Positions 19,921 through 29,648 of a DNA stretch of 64,000 nucleotides are shown here, piece after piece. The notes beneath the pieces were generated by a model. It saw only the letters and a program-made list of their open reading frames with translations. It did no database searches and was not told the DNA's origin. The first letter of the stretch is position 1, and each line of letters begins with the position of its first letter. A program made the translations under genes and the position numbers. The stretch comes from CAZGAQ01 sp964523405 (GTDB lineage: Bacteria; Planctomycetota; Phycisphaerae; UBA1845; Fen-1342), in assembly GCA_964523405.1 (NCBI GenBank), contig CAZGAQ010000002.1, positions 267,139 through 331,138 on the forward strand. The letters run 5' to 3'.

Positions 19921-22569
19921 ATGGAACGTACAGGCGAGCAACACATGGCGGTTCCCGTGGCGCCGACAGTCGACCTGGTCCTTCCGTTGCACGGCCTGAC
20001 GCGCGCTGCACACGCCTGCGTCGGCAGCAAGGCCGCCAACCTGGGCGCGCTCCTGCACGCGGGCCTGCCCGTGCCGCCCGGCCTCTGTGTCACCACTGCG
20101 GCCTACCACCTCTTTCTGTCCGCGAGCGGACTCACACCTGCCGACCTGAACGCACTGGGCTCCGTCGACGCGGTTGCGCGCGCGGGCGCCGTCGACCGCG
20201 TACGCACCGCCCTGGCTGCCACGCGCATGCCCGCGGTCGTCGTGGCGGCGATCTCCGCGGCCTGGCAGACGCACTGGGCTGGCCGCCCGGACACACCGCT
20301 GGCCGTACGCTCGAGCGCCACTGCAGAAGACCTCCCGCGCGCTTCTTTTGCCGGCCAGCAGGACACACTCCTGGACGTGCGCGGCCTCGACGCCGTACTG
20401 CAGGCAGTCCGCGCATGCTGGCTCTCGCTGTTCACGCCGCGCGCGGTCAGCTACCGGGCCACGCACGGCGGCGGTGGCGCCTCGCCGGCGATGGCGGTCA
20501 TCGTCCAGGAACTCGTGCCGGCCGAGGCGGCGGGCGTGCTGTTTACGGCCGATCCGGCGCGGCGCGACCGGCGGCGCATCATCATCGAGGCCACGGCAGG
20601 CCTCGGCGCGGCGCTCGTCGCGGGGCAGGTCACGCCGCACCGCTGGACGCTGCAACGCCCCAGCCTGCGTACACTGGCCCGGGAGTGCGCGCCCGCTGTG
20701 CCGCCGTGTCTGCGGGACGGCCAAGTGCAGGCGCTGGCGCGGCTGGCGTTGCGGGCCGAGGCCTGCTTCGCCGGGCCGCAGGATATCGAGTGGGCACTCG
20801 CCGGCGGTACGTTCCACCTGCTGCAGGCGCGCCCCATTACCACCCCAGTGGACGCACCTCCCCGCGAGCGGAGCACCGCGGAGCCGACCATCTGGACCAA
20901 CGCCAATGTCGGCGAGCTCCTTCCGGACGTGGCCACGCCAATGACCTGGTCGGTTCTCCGGCTGAGCGTCGACGCCCTCTTCGGCTCCCTCTTGCGTCGC
21001 TTCGGACTGGACCTGCAGCGTGAGCCGTGGATCGACCTGGTGGCCGGTCGCGTGTATGCCAACGTCAGCGTCTTCGAACGTGCGCTCGGCGGCCTGCCCG
21101 GCTTCACGCGCATCAGCCTCGACCATGCTTTCGGCGGCCACCAGGGCACCACGCCGGCGGTATGGCGCCAACGCCGCGCGCGCCGCGCATGGCGCCCTCG
21201 GCTCCGCGTGCTGGTCGGCATGCCGCGCGTCCTGGGTTGGTTCGTGTGCTACGCGCTGCCGCACCGTGCCCGTCGCGCGGCCGCCGCCTTTGCCGCCCAG
21301 GCGCGCGCCCTCGCGGAGCAGGATGTCGCCCGCCAATCCGATGCCGAGTTGGCCGGCGTCCACACCCTGATCGCGTCGGCTACGTTTCGCCTCGCCACCC
21401 GCGTCCTGCCGCACGCGGCCATTGCCATGAGCCTCACCACGCTCCTGTTCCGCTGCACGCGCCGCTGGCTCGGCGACGACTCCGGCGCCGTAGCGAACCG
21501 GCTGCTTTCCCAGACCGGCGGCATGGCCTCCGCCGCGGCGGCGCGCGCCCTCTGGCAAGTGGCCGAAGCCGCCCGCGCGGATGCCCAAGTCACGGCACTC
21601 ATCTGCTCCGGGGCACCGTACGCGCAGATCTGCAGTCAGCTCGTAGCCGCGCCCGGTGGTACGGCCTTCCTCGCGGCGTGGGAGCAGTGGAGCCGACAGC
21701 ACGGACATCACACGAGTGGCGAGCTCGACGTCGCCCGTCCGCGCTGGTCCGAAAGCCCCGACTATGTGCTCGGCCTGCTCCGCACGTACCTTGCCACGCC
21801 GCCCGACGCGAGCCCGGTGCGGCAGCAAGCCCGGCGACAAGCGGAGCGTGCGACGCTGCTGGCCGAGTGCCGCAGGCAGCTTGGCCCGCTACGGCGCGCC
21901 GTCTTCGACCGCCTCGTGCGCTGGGCGCCGGCTGGTCTCGTCCTGCGTGAGGACTTCAAGAGCGACGCCATTCGCGTGATCGCCGTGGTACGACGGGCCC
22001 TCGTGGAGCTTGGCCGGCGTCTGGCGCAACGTGGCGTTCTCACGAGTCCCGACGATGTGTTCTTCCTGCTGGTCGAGGAATTGGAGCCGCTCGTGCGCAA
22101 TGGCCCCCCCGCTGACCTGCGCGCGCGCCTCACGCGGCGCCGCGCCGAATTTGCGTACTTCCAACAGCTCACGCCCCCGCCCGTCATCGTCGGCGACTTT
22201 GACCCCGCGCAGGCCGCCCCGCCGCCAGCTGCGCCGTCCGGCGACTTTCCCCGCGTCCTGCGCGGGCTGCCCGTCAGCGCCGGCGTCGCCACCGGCCCCG
22301 CGCGCGTCATCCTGGCTCCCGGCCGCGGCGATGAAATGCAGCCCGGCGAAGTCCTGATTGCCCCCTGCACGGATCCCGGCTGGGCACCGTACTTCCTGAC
22401 GGCTGCCGGTATCGTCGTCGACATGGGCGGCCTCCTGAGCCACGGCAGTATCGTGGCTCGCGAGTACGGCCTGCCCGCCGTTGTGAATGTCGGCCCCGCC
22501 ACGCGCCTGATTCGCACAGGTCAACTCGTGCGTGTCGATGGCGATCACGGCACGGTGACGCTGCTCTAG
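19921..22569 (+). CDS. Rifampicin-phosphotransferase-like dikinase
   Basis: This 882-residue protein has an N-terminal PEP-synthase-type ATP-binding domain (about 15-315, with GSKAANLGALLHAG and RSSATAEDLPRASFAGQQD). A long middle domain (about 325-775) follows, and the swivelling phosphohistidine domain is at the very C-terminus, with H841 in GGLLSHGSIVARE. The TIM-barrel PEP domain of true PEP synthase or PPDK is absent. This order and length are those of rifampicin phosphotransferase, where the middle domain binds the acceptor substrate. The acceptor here may be an antibiotic or an unknown metabolite; resistance is not shown. Start may be ATG 19921 or ATG 19945. It is divergent from the AAA+ gene, with 126 bases between them. 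Confidence 0.75.
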   Translation: MERTGEQHMAVPVAPTVDLVLPLHGLTRAAHACVGSKAANLGALLHAGLPVPPGLCVTTAAYHLFLSASGLTPADLNALGSVDAVARAGAVDRVRTALAATRMPAVVVAAISAAWQTHWAGRPDTPLAVRSSATAEDLPRASFAGQQDTLLDVRGLDAVLQAVRACWLSLFTPRAVSYRATHGGGGASPAMAVIVQELVPAEAAGVLFTADPARRDRRRIIIEATAGLGAALVAGQVTPHRWTLQRPSLRTLARECAPAVPPCLRDGQVQALARLALRAEACFAGPQDIEWALAGGTFHLLQARPITTPVDAPPRERSTAEPTIWTNANVGELLPDVATPMTWSVLRLSVDALFGSLLRRFGLDLQREPWIDLVAGRVYANVSVFERALGGLPGFTRISLDHAFGGHQGTTPAVWRQRRARRAWRPRLRVLVGMPRVLGWFVCYALPHRARRAAAAFAAQARALAEQDVARQSDAELAGVHTLIASATFRLATRVLPHAAIAMSLTTLLFRCTRRWLGDDSGAVANRLLSQTGGMASAAAARALWQVAEAARADAQVTALICSGAPYAQICSQLVAAPGGTAFLAAWEQWSRQHGHHTSGELDVARPRWSESPDYVLGLLRTYLATPPDASPVRQQARRQAERATLLAECRRQLGPLRRAVFDRLVRWAPAGLVLREDFKSDAIRVIAVVRRALVELGRRLAQRGVLTSPDDVFFLLVEELEPLVRNGPPADLRARLTRRRAEFAYFQQLTPPPVIVGDFDPAQAAPPPAAPSGDFPRVLRGLPVSAGVATGPARVILAPGRGDEMQPGEVLIAPCTDPGWAPYFLTAAGIVVDMGGLLSHGSIVAREYGLPAVVNVGPATRLIRTGQLVRVDGDHGTVTLL

Positions 22570-22605
22570 CGCCCTCGGCCGGAACCCGGACCCGAGAGCC
22601 CCTCG

Positions 22606-22623
22606 CCGCACGCTGCGGGCTTT
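22606..22623 (+). terminator. Hairpin followed by short T-run after the dikinase gene
   Basis: CCGCA (22606-22610) and TGCGG (22614-22618) pair around CGC and are followed by GCTTT. It lies 37 bases downstream of the dikinase stop and upstream of the LacI gene, so it may separate the two transcripts. Confidence 0.45.
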
Positions 22624-22693
22624 GTGGTATTATGCAGCTAGCGGTGCCCCCAGGCGGGGTGCGGCCGCGCCCACGGAGTGCAGATCTCAGCCT

Positions 22694-23734
22694 ATGCCGA
22701 CCATCGACGAAATCGCCAAACGCGCCAACGTGTCCAAGACTACCGTCTCGTTCGTCATCAACGGGCGCCCGGGCCCCAGCGCGGAGACAGTCGCCCATGT
22801 GCGGCGCGTGATGGCCGAGATGAACTATGTGCCTTCGCTACTGGCCCAGCGCTTCGCGGCCCAACAGAGCAAGACCGTGGCCCTGGTCGTGCTCCCCTAC
22901 CCCCACGTTTTCAGCGACGTGCGCCACGGCCAAGCCCTGGACGCCGTGTACGAAACGCTCGAAGCCGCCGGGTACTCGCTCCTGCTCGCCACCTCCAGCG
23001 CGAAATTCATCGAGGAGCGCCGCTATGACCGCATGCTCCGCAGCGGACATGTCGACGGCATGTTGCTGCTCGAACCGACTCTTGATCAGGGCTATCTCGG
23101 CGAGCTCGCGGCCGATGACGCGGCTGCCGTCATCATTAACGCGGATGGTCAGGGGATCGGCCTGGACTACGTGCGTACCGACGACCACGCGGTGGGCTGC
23201 CTGGCGGCCGAGCACTTGCTGAAGAACCAGCACCGGCGCATTGGCTTCATCGCCGCCAGCCCCAATCACGCGTCAGCCCGGGATCGTGCCCGGGGGTTTC
23301 TCAAGACACTCGAAGAAGCGGGTGCCCCCGTGTCGCCGCACGCGATCTTCTCCGGTTCGTATGACACGAGCTACTGGTCTGGCTACCAGGGCTGCGAGCA
23401 GATACTTCGTGATGCCGCGGACATCACGGCGCTGTTCTGCAGCAATGACACCATGGCCCTCGGGGCAATCGAGGCTGCGCACCGCAACGGGCGCGCGGTG
23501 CCGCGTGACCTATCGATCATCGGTGTCGACGACGTGCCCGCCGCCTCCTACAGCAATCCGCCTCTGACTACGTTCCAGCAACCCAGCCATGAGGTCGCCC
23601 GCAAAGCCACGCAGACGCTTCTGGATCGTCTCATGAGCAAGTCGCCCGGGCCGCGTAACCGCGTCCAGGCAGCGCTCGCTCCCACGCTGGTAGAGCGTGA
23701 GTCCGTGGCCCCGCCCGCAACCAACAGCCGATAA
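22694..23734 (+). CDS. LacI-family transcriptional regulator
   Basis: This 346-residue regulator opens with a LacI-type helix-turn-helix and hinge (PTIDEIAKRANVSKTTVSFV at residues 2-21) and continues into a periplasmic-binding-protein-like effector domain (about 60-335). Motifs such as GCLAAEHLLKNQHRRIGFI and FCSNDTMALGAIEA are typical of sugar-responsive members. It lies directly upstream of the GH31 and GH125-like genes, so it is expected to repress them until an oligosaccharide or sugar appears. The ATG at 22694 is chosen because the DNA-binding domain starts at its first residues. A palindrome at 23812-23821 lies between this gene and GH31, and another at 9374 in front of the GH127 pair; both are candidate operators. 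Confidence 0.92.
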   Translation: MPTIDEIAKRANVSKTTVSFVINGRPGPSAETVAHVRRVMAEMNYVPSLLAQRFAAQQSKTVALVVLPYPHVFSDVRHGQALDAVYETLEAAGYSLLLATSSAKFIEERRYDRMLRSGHVDGMLLLEPTLDQGYLGELAADDAAAVIINADGQGIGLDYVRTDDHAVGCLAAEHLLKNQHRRIGFIAASPNHASARDRARGFLKTLEEAGAPVSPHAIFSGSYDTSYWSGYQGCEQILRDAADITALFCSNDTMALGAIEAAHRNGRAVPRDLSIIGVDDVPAASYSNPPLTTFQQPSHEVARKATQTLLDRLMSKSPGPRNRVQAALAPTLVERESVAPPATNSR

Positions 23735-23811
23735 TCATGAACTGCCCGTCGCGGCAGCGCGGGCGCGAACGGGCCAGGTCTTTTGCCTTGCATTGGCTCG
23801 CCAGCCCGTGC

Positions 23812-23821
23812 AAACTAGTTT
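23812..23821. promoter_or_regulatory. Palindrome upstream of the GH31 gene
   Basis: AAACTAGTTT is a perfect 10-base palindrome 29 bases before the GH31 start and 77 bases after the LacI gene. Its AAA/TTT flanks resemble the site at 9374-9383, but the centre is TA instead of CG, so binding by the same regulator is uncertain. Confidence 0.4.
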
Positions 23822-23850
23822 AAGACGCTCCCCACGAACAAGGCACAGTG

Positions 23851-26800
23851 ATGCGCGCGACGCGCTTCGTGACAGTCTGTCTATGTGCATCGGCGGTCAA
23901 CGTGGTCGCCGCGCCAGCGCTACCGTCCCTGGAAGCCTGTGTCGGCGGTCTGCAACTAAGCATAAGCGAGGTCGACGCGGACACTTACCGGATTGTGGTC
24001 GACGCAAGTTCGCCCGAGACCGGCCTCACGCAGCTCCCCGTTGAGCTTGCCCAGCTCCGCGTCGCGCCTTCCGGCGACATCCAACTCGGCGGCCAGGCGA
24101 CTGACGGAGGTTTGGGCGCACCCCGCTGGGTCGGCCGAATCGAGAAGCTGGAGGCCTATGGCGCCGAGCGCGTGCCGGGCTTGATCGTGCGTTGGCAGGC
24201 CGCCCCGGATGAAGCGATTTACGGCCTCGGCGAGCGCTTCACCGGCCTGGACCAGAACGGTCAGCGCTGCGCCATGTGGACGATGGACTCGCCCGGCGGC
24301 CAACTCGACTACGGCGACACGTATTTTTGCACCCCCGTCCTGTATAGCAGTCGCGGCTACGCCCTGTTCGCCACCGACAATCCGGAGGGCGAGTTTGACT
24401 TCAACTCCACCTGCAGCGGCTGGCATGCTTACCGCCGGGCAGGCACAAAGCTGACATTTTACCTCGCGCTCGGTAGCAACATGAAGGATCTACTGCTGCG
24501 CCGCGGCACGCTGCAGGGCCCTTTCCGTGGCATTCCCGACTGGGCCTGGGGGCCCTGGATCAGCCGCAACAGCTACGAGACGCAGGCCGACGCCGTGGCC
24601 GCGATCGAGGGCATGGTGCAGCGCGGTTGGCCCGTGGCCGCGATTGTCCAGGAGGCCTGGAAAGGCCGGCCCGACACCGGGGACTTCAACAACTTCTCGC
24701 CGGAACGCTGGCCCGACGTGGAGGGTTACTTCGCGCTTTGTCGGCAGCACCAGATTCGCACAGCCCTGTGGCAGGTCCCGGTCGTGCATCCCAACGCGCC
24801 GGGCTTCGCCGCAGCCGCCGCCCGCGGGGAGTTCGTCCGCGACCCCGCCGGCCGCCCACGCCTCCGCGAGAACTTCATGGTCGGCTACGCCAATGTCGAC
24901 TTTACGAATCCACACGCCGTGGCCGGCTGGAAGGACGAACTGCGCGATGAGCTGCGCCGCGGTGTGGCTGCGATCAAGGCTGACGATGGCGAGGACATCC
25001 ACGCGTCGGACGTGTTCTTTGACGGGCGCCGCGGCTGGCAGATGCACAACGAGTTCGCCCGGCTCTACAACGACGCGTTGACGCAACTGCTCGACGAGGA
25101 GCACGTCGACGGACTGTTGTGGGCGCGCAGCGGCAGCCTCGGGATTGAGCGTTGCCCCGCCCTCTGGGCTGGCGACCAGGTCGCCAACTGGCGGCAGTTG
25201 CGCTCGCTGCTCCCGGCCGGCCTGAGTACCGGCCTCAGCGGCATGCCCTTCTGGGGTCACGATATCGGCGGCTACGTCGGCACCCCGACCCCCGAACTGT
25301 ACATGCGCTGGCTGCAATTCGGCACCTTCAGCCCGCTCATGCAATCCCACGGTATCACCCCACGCGAACCCTGGCATTTTGGTCCCACCGCCGAGCAGGC
25401 CTACGCCCTGCTCGTGAACCTGCGCATGGCCCTGCAACCGACCCTCATTGCCCTGGGACGCGAGGCCGCCGCGAGCGGCCTGCCGCTCATGCGCCCCATG
25501 GCGTTCGAGTACCCCGGCGATCCGCGCTTCACACGCGAAGAAACGCAGTACCTCCTTGGGCCGGATCTGCTGGTGGCCCCGGTTCTCACCGAGCAGGCCA
25601 CCGGACGGCGCGTCGCCTTCCCCCCCGGGCGTTGGCAGAGCCTCCTCGAACCCGTTGCGTTCGACGGACCGTGCGACGTCGATGTCGCGCTGCCACTCGT
25701 TGGCGCTCCGGTCTTCGTCCGCGAAGGCGCCACGCTTGCGGTCGCGTCCGTCCGCGACACCCTACCGCCGCATTGGGCGCCCAACGCCCCCACACGCAGC
25801 GTCACTTGCGCGCCGACGCGCGTCCTCCTGGCCAACCCACGCGTGCAGATCAACGCCAACGCGCTGACCCGCGTGGCGCAAATCTCGTTCACCGCCGCCC
25901 CGGCCGAGGCCGACGGTCTGGTCATACAGTGCACGCCGGCCGGGGTGGATGGGCCCTGGCGACCGGTGCCGCTGCGGCGCGCCGGCGACCGCATGAGTGT
26001 TGAGCTGCGCGCGGATGTCGCGGAGCCGGCCGGCCGCGAGCAGAGGTTCGCCGTTCGCCGCGTGGCTGACGACCCCAATGCCACACCGCTTTGGCAGGGT
26101 GCCATCCGCTGGGTCATCCCGGTCGAACTCACCCTGGACGAGGTGCCGGCGTTGATCACAGCGGCCGGGCCGCGCGGCGTCACGACCCGGCTGACGAACC
26201 GCTGTGACGAACCGGTCACGGTCGAAGTGCGCGCGACGGCTGACGCCCCGCTGCGTGTGCGCGACGCAACGCGAACGCTCACGCTGCCGCCGCGCGGCAC
26301 GACCGAACTCGTGTGGTCGCTCGACGTGCCCGCGCCGACGGGCGCCACAAGCCTGAACGTGCGCTTCACGGTCTGTGCCGGCCAGCACCTGCTCGCCCAG
26401 GCCACCCGCTGGTTCGCCCCGCCGTGGCGCTGGGTCGTCGCCGGACCGTTCCCGACGCAGGCGCGCCGCGCGTTCAGCACGCCGTTCGGCCCGGAATGGA
26501 ACACGGCGGCCGACGTCGCGTTTGCTGCGGGGCCCGGGACCGTCCGCTGGGAGCAGCTCGCCCCGCAGCCCCGCTTCGATGCGCCGTGCGTCGATTTCGG
26601 CATGGCCTTTGGCCTGTTGAACTACGCCGGTGGCTACGCCCTCACGCGCCTGCGTTCGGACCGTGAGCAGGACGCCGTGCTGCATTGCGGGAGCGACGAC
26701 ACGCTGACCGTCTGGCTCAACGACACGCTGGTCCACGAGCACGAGACGTATCGCGCCGCACGGCCGGACCAGGAGCGGATTCCCGTGCACCTGAGCGCGG

Positions 26801-27483
26801 GCGTGAACACGCTATTGTTCAAGGTCGGTCAGGAAACCGGTTCGTGGCAGTTCTACGCGCGTCTCAGCGGCACCGCGGACGCCCCGCTCGTGGGCGTGAC
26901 GGATGGTTTTGACGACTATGCGGCGTACGACGTGCGACGTCCACTGGCGCGCGTCGTACGGCCGCCCCCGGCCGGTCTCACTTGGTCCCTCGCGGGGCCA
27001 TTCGAGCCTGACGGCCCGCTTGATCAGCAACTCACCGGGGCCGCCGGCACGATGTCGTGGCCGCCGTCAGTAGACGGCATCACGTGGCGCGCGGCGCGCG
27101 CGCCCGGCGCCTACGGCCCCATTGACCTGAACGCCGAACTTGGCGACACACGTGAGAAGGTCGCCTATGCCGCCGCCGCCCTGACCGTCGACGCCGCCTG
27201 CCCGATCGAAGTCCTCGCGGGCTCCGACGACGGCCTGACGCTCTGGCTCAACGGCACGTTGCTCAGCGACGCGCCGCAGACCCGCCACTTCAGGCCGACC
27301 AGTGACCGCGTGCGCGCGACCCTGCGCCCCGGCGAGAATCGCTTTCTGGCTCGGATTACTCAGCACGTCGGTGACTGGCTGTTCCAGGTCGCCGTTTGGG
27401 ATGTCGCGCAGAAACCCTATCGCCCGCTGCCGACGGCCAATCTGCCGTATCTCGGCCGTCCGCAGCCTGTCCTGGGAGAGTAG
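23851..27483 (+). CDS. Exported GH31 alpha-glycosidase with two tandem C-terminal sandwich modules
   Basis: This is a 1210-residue GH31 enzyme, a retaining alpha-glucosidase/xylosidase/galactosidase-type hydrolase. A signal peptide (MRATRFVTVCLCASAVNVVA) is followed by the N-terminal sandwich with the GLGERFTGLDQ motif, then the barrel. The nucleophile is D378 in KADDGED and the acid/base is D442 in GDQVANW; FWGHDIGGY and PLMQSHG are also present. The barrel is followed by distal sandwiches and a region with invasin-like composition. Two related galactose-binding-like modules lie at about 858-1020 and 1043-1205. Both begin W-x-x-AGPF and contain an SDD-x-LT-x-WLN core, so they are an internal duplication. 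The ATG at 23851 is preferred to the overlapping GTG at 23848. The next gene starts six bases after its stop, an operon. Confidence 0.88.
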   Translation: MRATRFVTVCLCASAVNVVAAPALPSLEACVGGLQLSISEVDADTYRIVVDASSPETGLTQLPVELAQLRVAPSGDIQLGGQATDGGLGAPRWVGRIEKLEAYGAERVPGLIVRWQAAPDEAIYGLGERFTGLDQNGQRCAMWTMDSPGGQLDYGDTYFCTPVLYSSRGYALFATDNPEGEFDFNSTCSGWHAYRRAGTKLTFYLALGSNMKDLLLRRGTLQGPFRGIPDWAWGPWISRNSYETQADAVAAIEGMVQRGWPVAAIVQEAWKGRPDTGDFNNFSPERWPDVEGYFALCRQHQIRTALWQVPVVHPNAPGFAAAAARGEFVRDPAGRPRLRENFMVGYANVDFTNPHAVAGWKDELRDELRRGVAAIKADDGEDIHASDVFFDGRRGWQMHNEFARLYNDALTQLLDEEHVDGLLWARSGSLGIERCPALWAGDQVANWRQLRSLLPAGLSTGLSGMPFWGHDIGGYVGTPTPELYMRWLQFGTFSPLMQSHGITPREPWHFGPTAEQAYALLVNLRMALQPTLIALGREAAASGLPLMRPMAFEYPGDPRFTREETQYLLGPDLLVAPVLTEQATGRRVAFPPGRWQSLLEPVAFDGPCDVDVALPLVGAPVFVREGATLAVASVRDTLPPHWAPNAPTRSVTCAPTRVLLANPRVQINANALTRVAQISFTAAPAEADGLVIQCTPAGVDGPWRPVPLRRAGDRMSVELRADVAEPAGREQRFAVRRVADDPNATPLWQGAIRWVIPVELTLDEVPALITAAGPRGVTTRLTNRCDEPVTVEVRATADAPLRVRDATRTLTLPPRGTTELVWSLDVPAPTGATSLNVRFTVCAGQHLLAQATRWFAPPWRWVVAGPFPTQARRAFSTPFGPEWNTAADVAFAAGPGTVRWEQLAPQPRFDAPCVDFGMAFGLLNYAGGYALTRLRSDREQDAVLHCGSDDTLTVWLNDTLVHEHETYRAARPDQERIPVHLSAGVNTLLFKVGQETGSWQFYARLSGTADAPLVGVTDGFDDYAAYDVRRPLARVVRPPPAGLTWSLAGPFEPDGPLDQQLTGAAGTMSWPPSVDGITWRAARAPGAYGPIDLNAELGDTREKVAYAAAALTVDAACPIEVLAGSDDGLTLWLNGTLLSDAPQTRHFRPTSDRVRATLRPGENRFLARITQHVGDWLFQVAVWDVAQKPYRPLPTANLPYLGRPQPVLGE

Positions 27484-27488
27484 TACCT

Positions 27489-29465
27489 GTGTCCGTATAC
27501 GCCACGCACACGACCGGCAACCTCTGGTTCGTCCTGCCCCGCATCACCCCGCCGCCGGGTGGCATCGACCGCGCGGCCTTCCTCATGATGCGCCACCGCG
27601 GTCTCATCGAGCTGTCGTCCGCCACGTCCGCGCCGTTTCTCGCGGCCGACGTGCGTATTCACGGTCATTCCGTGCTCGCCGGTGCTGCGGACAGTCTGCT
27701 CGCCGACTGGATTCCCTGCTACCACGCACAGACCGCCGAATCCGAGGTCACGCTGACCTGGCTAACGCCACACGACGAGCGCGGCTGGCTCGGCCGGCTC
27801 GTCGTCCGCAATACGGGCACGCGCCCGTTGCCTGTGGAGCTGACCTTCACGATGAACTGGGGCCGCACGCACGTCTCCACGTACGACCGCGAGCCGCTGC
27901 ACGGCAGCTTCCGGCTCATGCCCAACGGCTGGGGCGGTGGTGTTGGCCTGGGCTGGGCCCTCGACCGCACCGAATTCGGCATGGGCATCGGCTGCTCTCC
28001 CGGCGGCGGCATGCACCTGACGCTCCTGCAACCCGAAACGGACGCCGTCGTCTGGTCGGGGAATCCGGCCGCCGGTGAGCCGCGTGAGTTCGCGCGCGAG
28101 CTGACCGCCGTGCTCACCTGCCGCCGCGACCTGCAGGTCGCACCCGGCGAGACCGAGACGTTCGACGTGTTCGTTTCCTTCGCGCCGGACACCAAGGCCG
28201 CCTGCCTGGATGCCCGCTACCTGCGCGAGCAGGGCTTCCCCAAGCTGCTCGACGCCACGATGCGCCGCCTCGCAGCCCTCAACGCCAGTCTTCCGGCCGC
28301 CCTCGCCGCCGACCCCCAACTCGGCCCACTCGTGCGACGTAACCGCCTCTTCTGCTACTTCTACAGCCTCGGCCGCACGCTCGATAGCGAGGAACTGTGC
28401 CCCCTGACGTCGCGTTCGAGCGACTACTACGTTTCCGCGGCGTATTGGGATCGCGACAGCCTGCTGTGGAGTTTTCCAACCATCCTGGACATGGACCGCG
28501 AGCTGGCCGCCACGATGCTCGTCACGGCCTTCGGCCGGCAAGGGCCCAACATTGGCATTCACTCGCGCTTCATCGACGGCGCGATGTACGAGCCGGGCTT
28601 TGAGCTGGACGAGCTCTGCGCGCCCCTGCTGGCGCTCGATCGCTATCTGCGGGCGACCGGTGACTGGAGTATTGTCGGACGCATCCAGTTCGACGCGGTC
28701 GCACGCCGGGTGGAGCGCATCCTCACTGAGCGGCGACATCCGACGATCGCGCTGTACAGCACGGACTACCTGCCGACGGACGACCGCGCGGAGCTGCCCT
28801 ATTGCATCTACGACAACGTCCTGGTGTGGGCGATGTGCGGCGTGTTCGAGCGCGTCGCGGGGCATCGCAAGGACACCGAGGCTGCCCGCACGTGGGCTGA
28901 GCGCCGCCGCGCGGTGGCCACGGCAATCCGGGCGCATGGCATTGTGCGCGCGGGGCGGCGTACCGGGCCGGCCGACAGCGCCGCGGACGACGCCCGGGAA
29001 ATGTACGCCTGGGCTGTCGACCTGGAAGGCCGACATCAGCTCTACGATGAGCCACCAGGCAGCCTGGCCCTGCTGGCCAGCCTCGGCTTCGTTGACAAGG
29101 ACGACCCCGTCTTCCACGCGACGTGCGACTGGATCTACTCCCCGGCGAATCCGTTCTACTTCGCCGCCGTCGACGAGATCGGCTGCCGCCATGAGCCGCA
29201 CCCGTGGGTGCTGGCGATCGCCAACAGCCTCCTGCTGCCGCAGCGGCGCCAGGCGGCGCTGGCGCTGCTACGGCGCATTCGGATGGACGACGGTCTGGCC
29301 TGCGAAGCCGTCCATGAAGACACCGGCATCGTCGCGAGCGGTCGGCACTTTGCCACGTGCGCCGGCTTCCTCAGCCACGCCCTGGTCGTCGCGCACCGGC
29401 CCCCGACAGACGAGCACACCGCTGATCGGAGTGCGGCGGCGCGGTTGGCGGCGGACATGGCGTAG
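27489..29465 (+). CDS. GH125-like (alpha/alpha)6 glycosidase, apparently cytoplasmic
   Basis: This 658-residue protein has an N-terminal beta-rich domain (about 1-230) and an (alpha/alpha)6 domain. The sequence WDRDSLLWSFP, then EPGFELDELC and RATGDW, and a late RHEPHPWVLAIANSLL segment follow the order of motifs in GH125 exo-alpha-mannosidases, but the match is distant. No signal peptide is visible. The start is a GTG at 27489 with GGGAGAG about nine bases upstream inside the end of GH31; earlier in-frame codons lie within the GH31 gene. It probably acts on oligosaccharide products in the cytoplasm. The family assignment is from memory of motif patterns and could be another (alpha/alpha)6 family such as GH15 or GH63. 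Confidence 0.6.
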   Translation: MSVYATHTTGNLWFVLPRITPPPGGIDRAAFLMMRHRGLIELSSATSAPFLAADVRIHGHSVLAGAADSLLADWIPCYHAQTAESEVTLTWLTPHDERGWLGRLVVRNTGTRPLPVELTFTMNWGRTHVSTYDREPLHGSFRLMPNGWGGGVGLGWALDRTEFGMGIGCSPGGGMHLTLLQPETDAVVWSGNPAAGEPREFARELTAVLTCRRDLQVAPGETETFDVFVSFAPDTKAACLDARYLREQGFPKLLDATMRRLAALNASLPAALAADPQLGPLVRRNRLFCYFYSLGRTLDSEELCPLTSRSSDYYVSAAYWDRDSLLWSFPTILDMDRELAATMLVTAFGRQGPNIGIHSRFIDGAMYEPGFELDELCAPLLALDRYLRATGDWSIVGRIQFDAVARRVERILTERRHPTIALYSTDYLPTDDRAELPYCIYDNVLVWAMCGVFERVAGHRKDTEAARTWAERRRAVATAIRAHGIVRAGRRTGPADSAADDAREMYAWAVDLEGRHQLYDEPPGSLALLASLGFVDKDDPVFHATCDWIYSPANPFYFAAVDEIGCRHEPHPWVLAIANSLLLPQRRQAALALLRRIRMDDGLACEAVHEDTGIVASGRHFATCAGFLSHALVVAHRPPTDEHTADRSAAARLAADMA

Positions 29466-29648
29466 CCCGCACGCATGCTCGCCAGGTAGCGTCGGCCAGC
29501 CGCGGCGCAGCGGACGGCATATCATTCTCCAGTGCGCCGCCAACGGGCGGTGCCCGGGCCCGCCACAACGCGGGATAAACACCACGATGGCAGACGGTTC
29601 GCTGGGTGGCCGCAGCCGGCCCACAGCCGCATAGCCGAGGACCACAAC

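Noticed and set aside
19795..21840. Upstream extension of the AAA+ gene to a protein of over 1100 residues
   Set aside because: The extension is antisense to the well-supported dikinase gene and has no recognisable domain; the AAA+ protein starts naturally at 19794.
19921..22569. PEP synthase (ppsA)
   Set aside because: The C-terminal PEP-binding barrel is missing and the phosphohistidine domain ends the protein.
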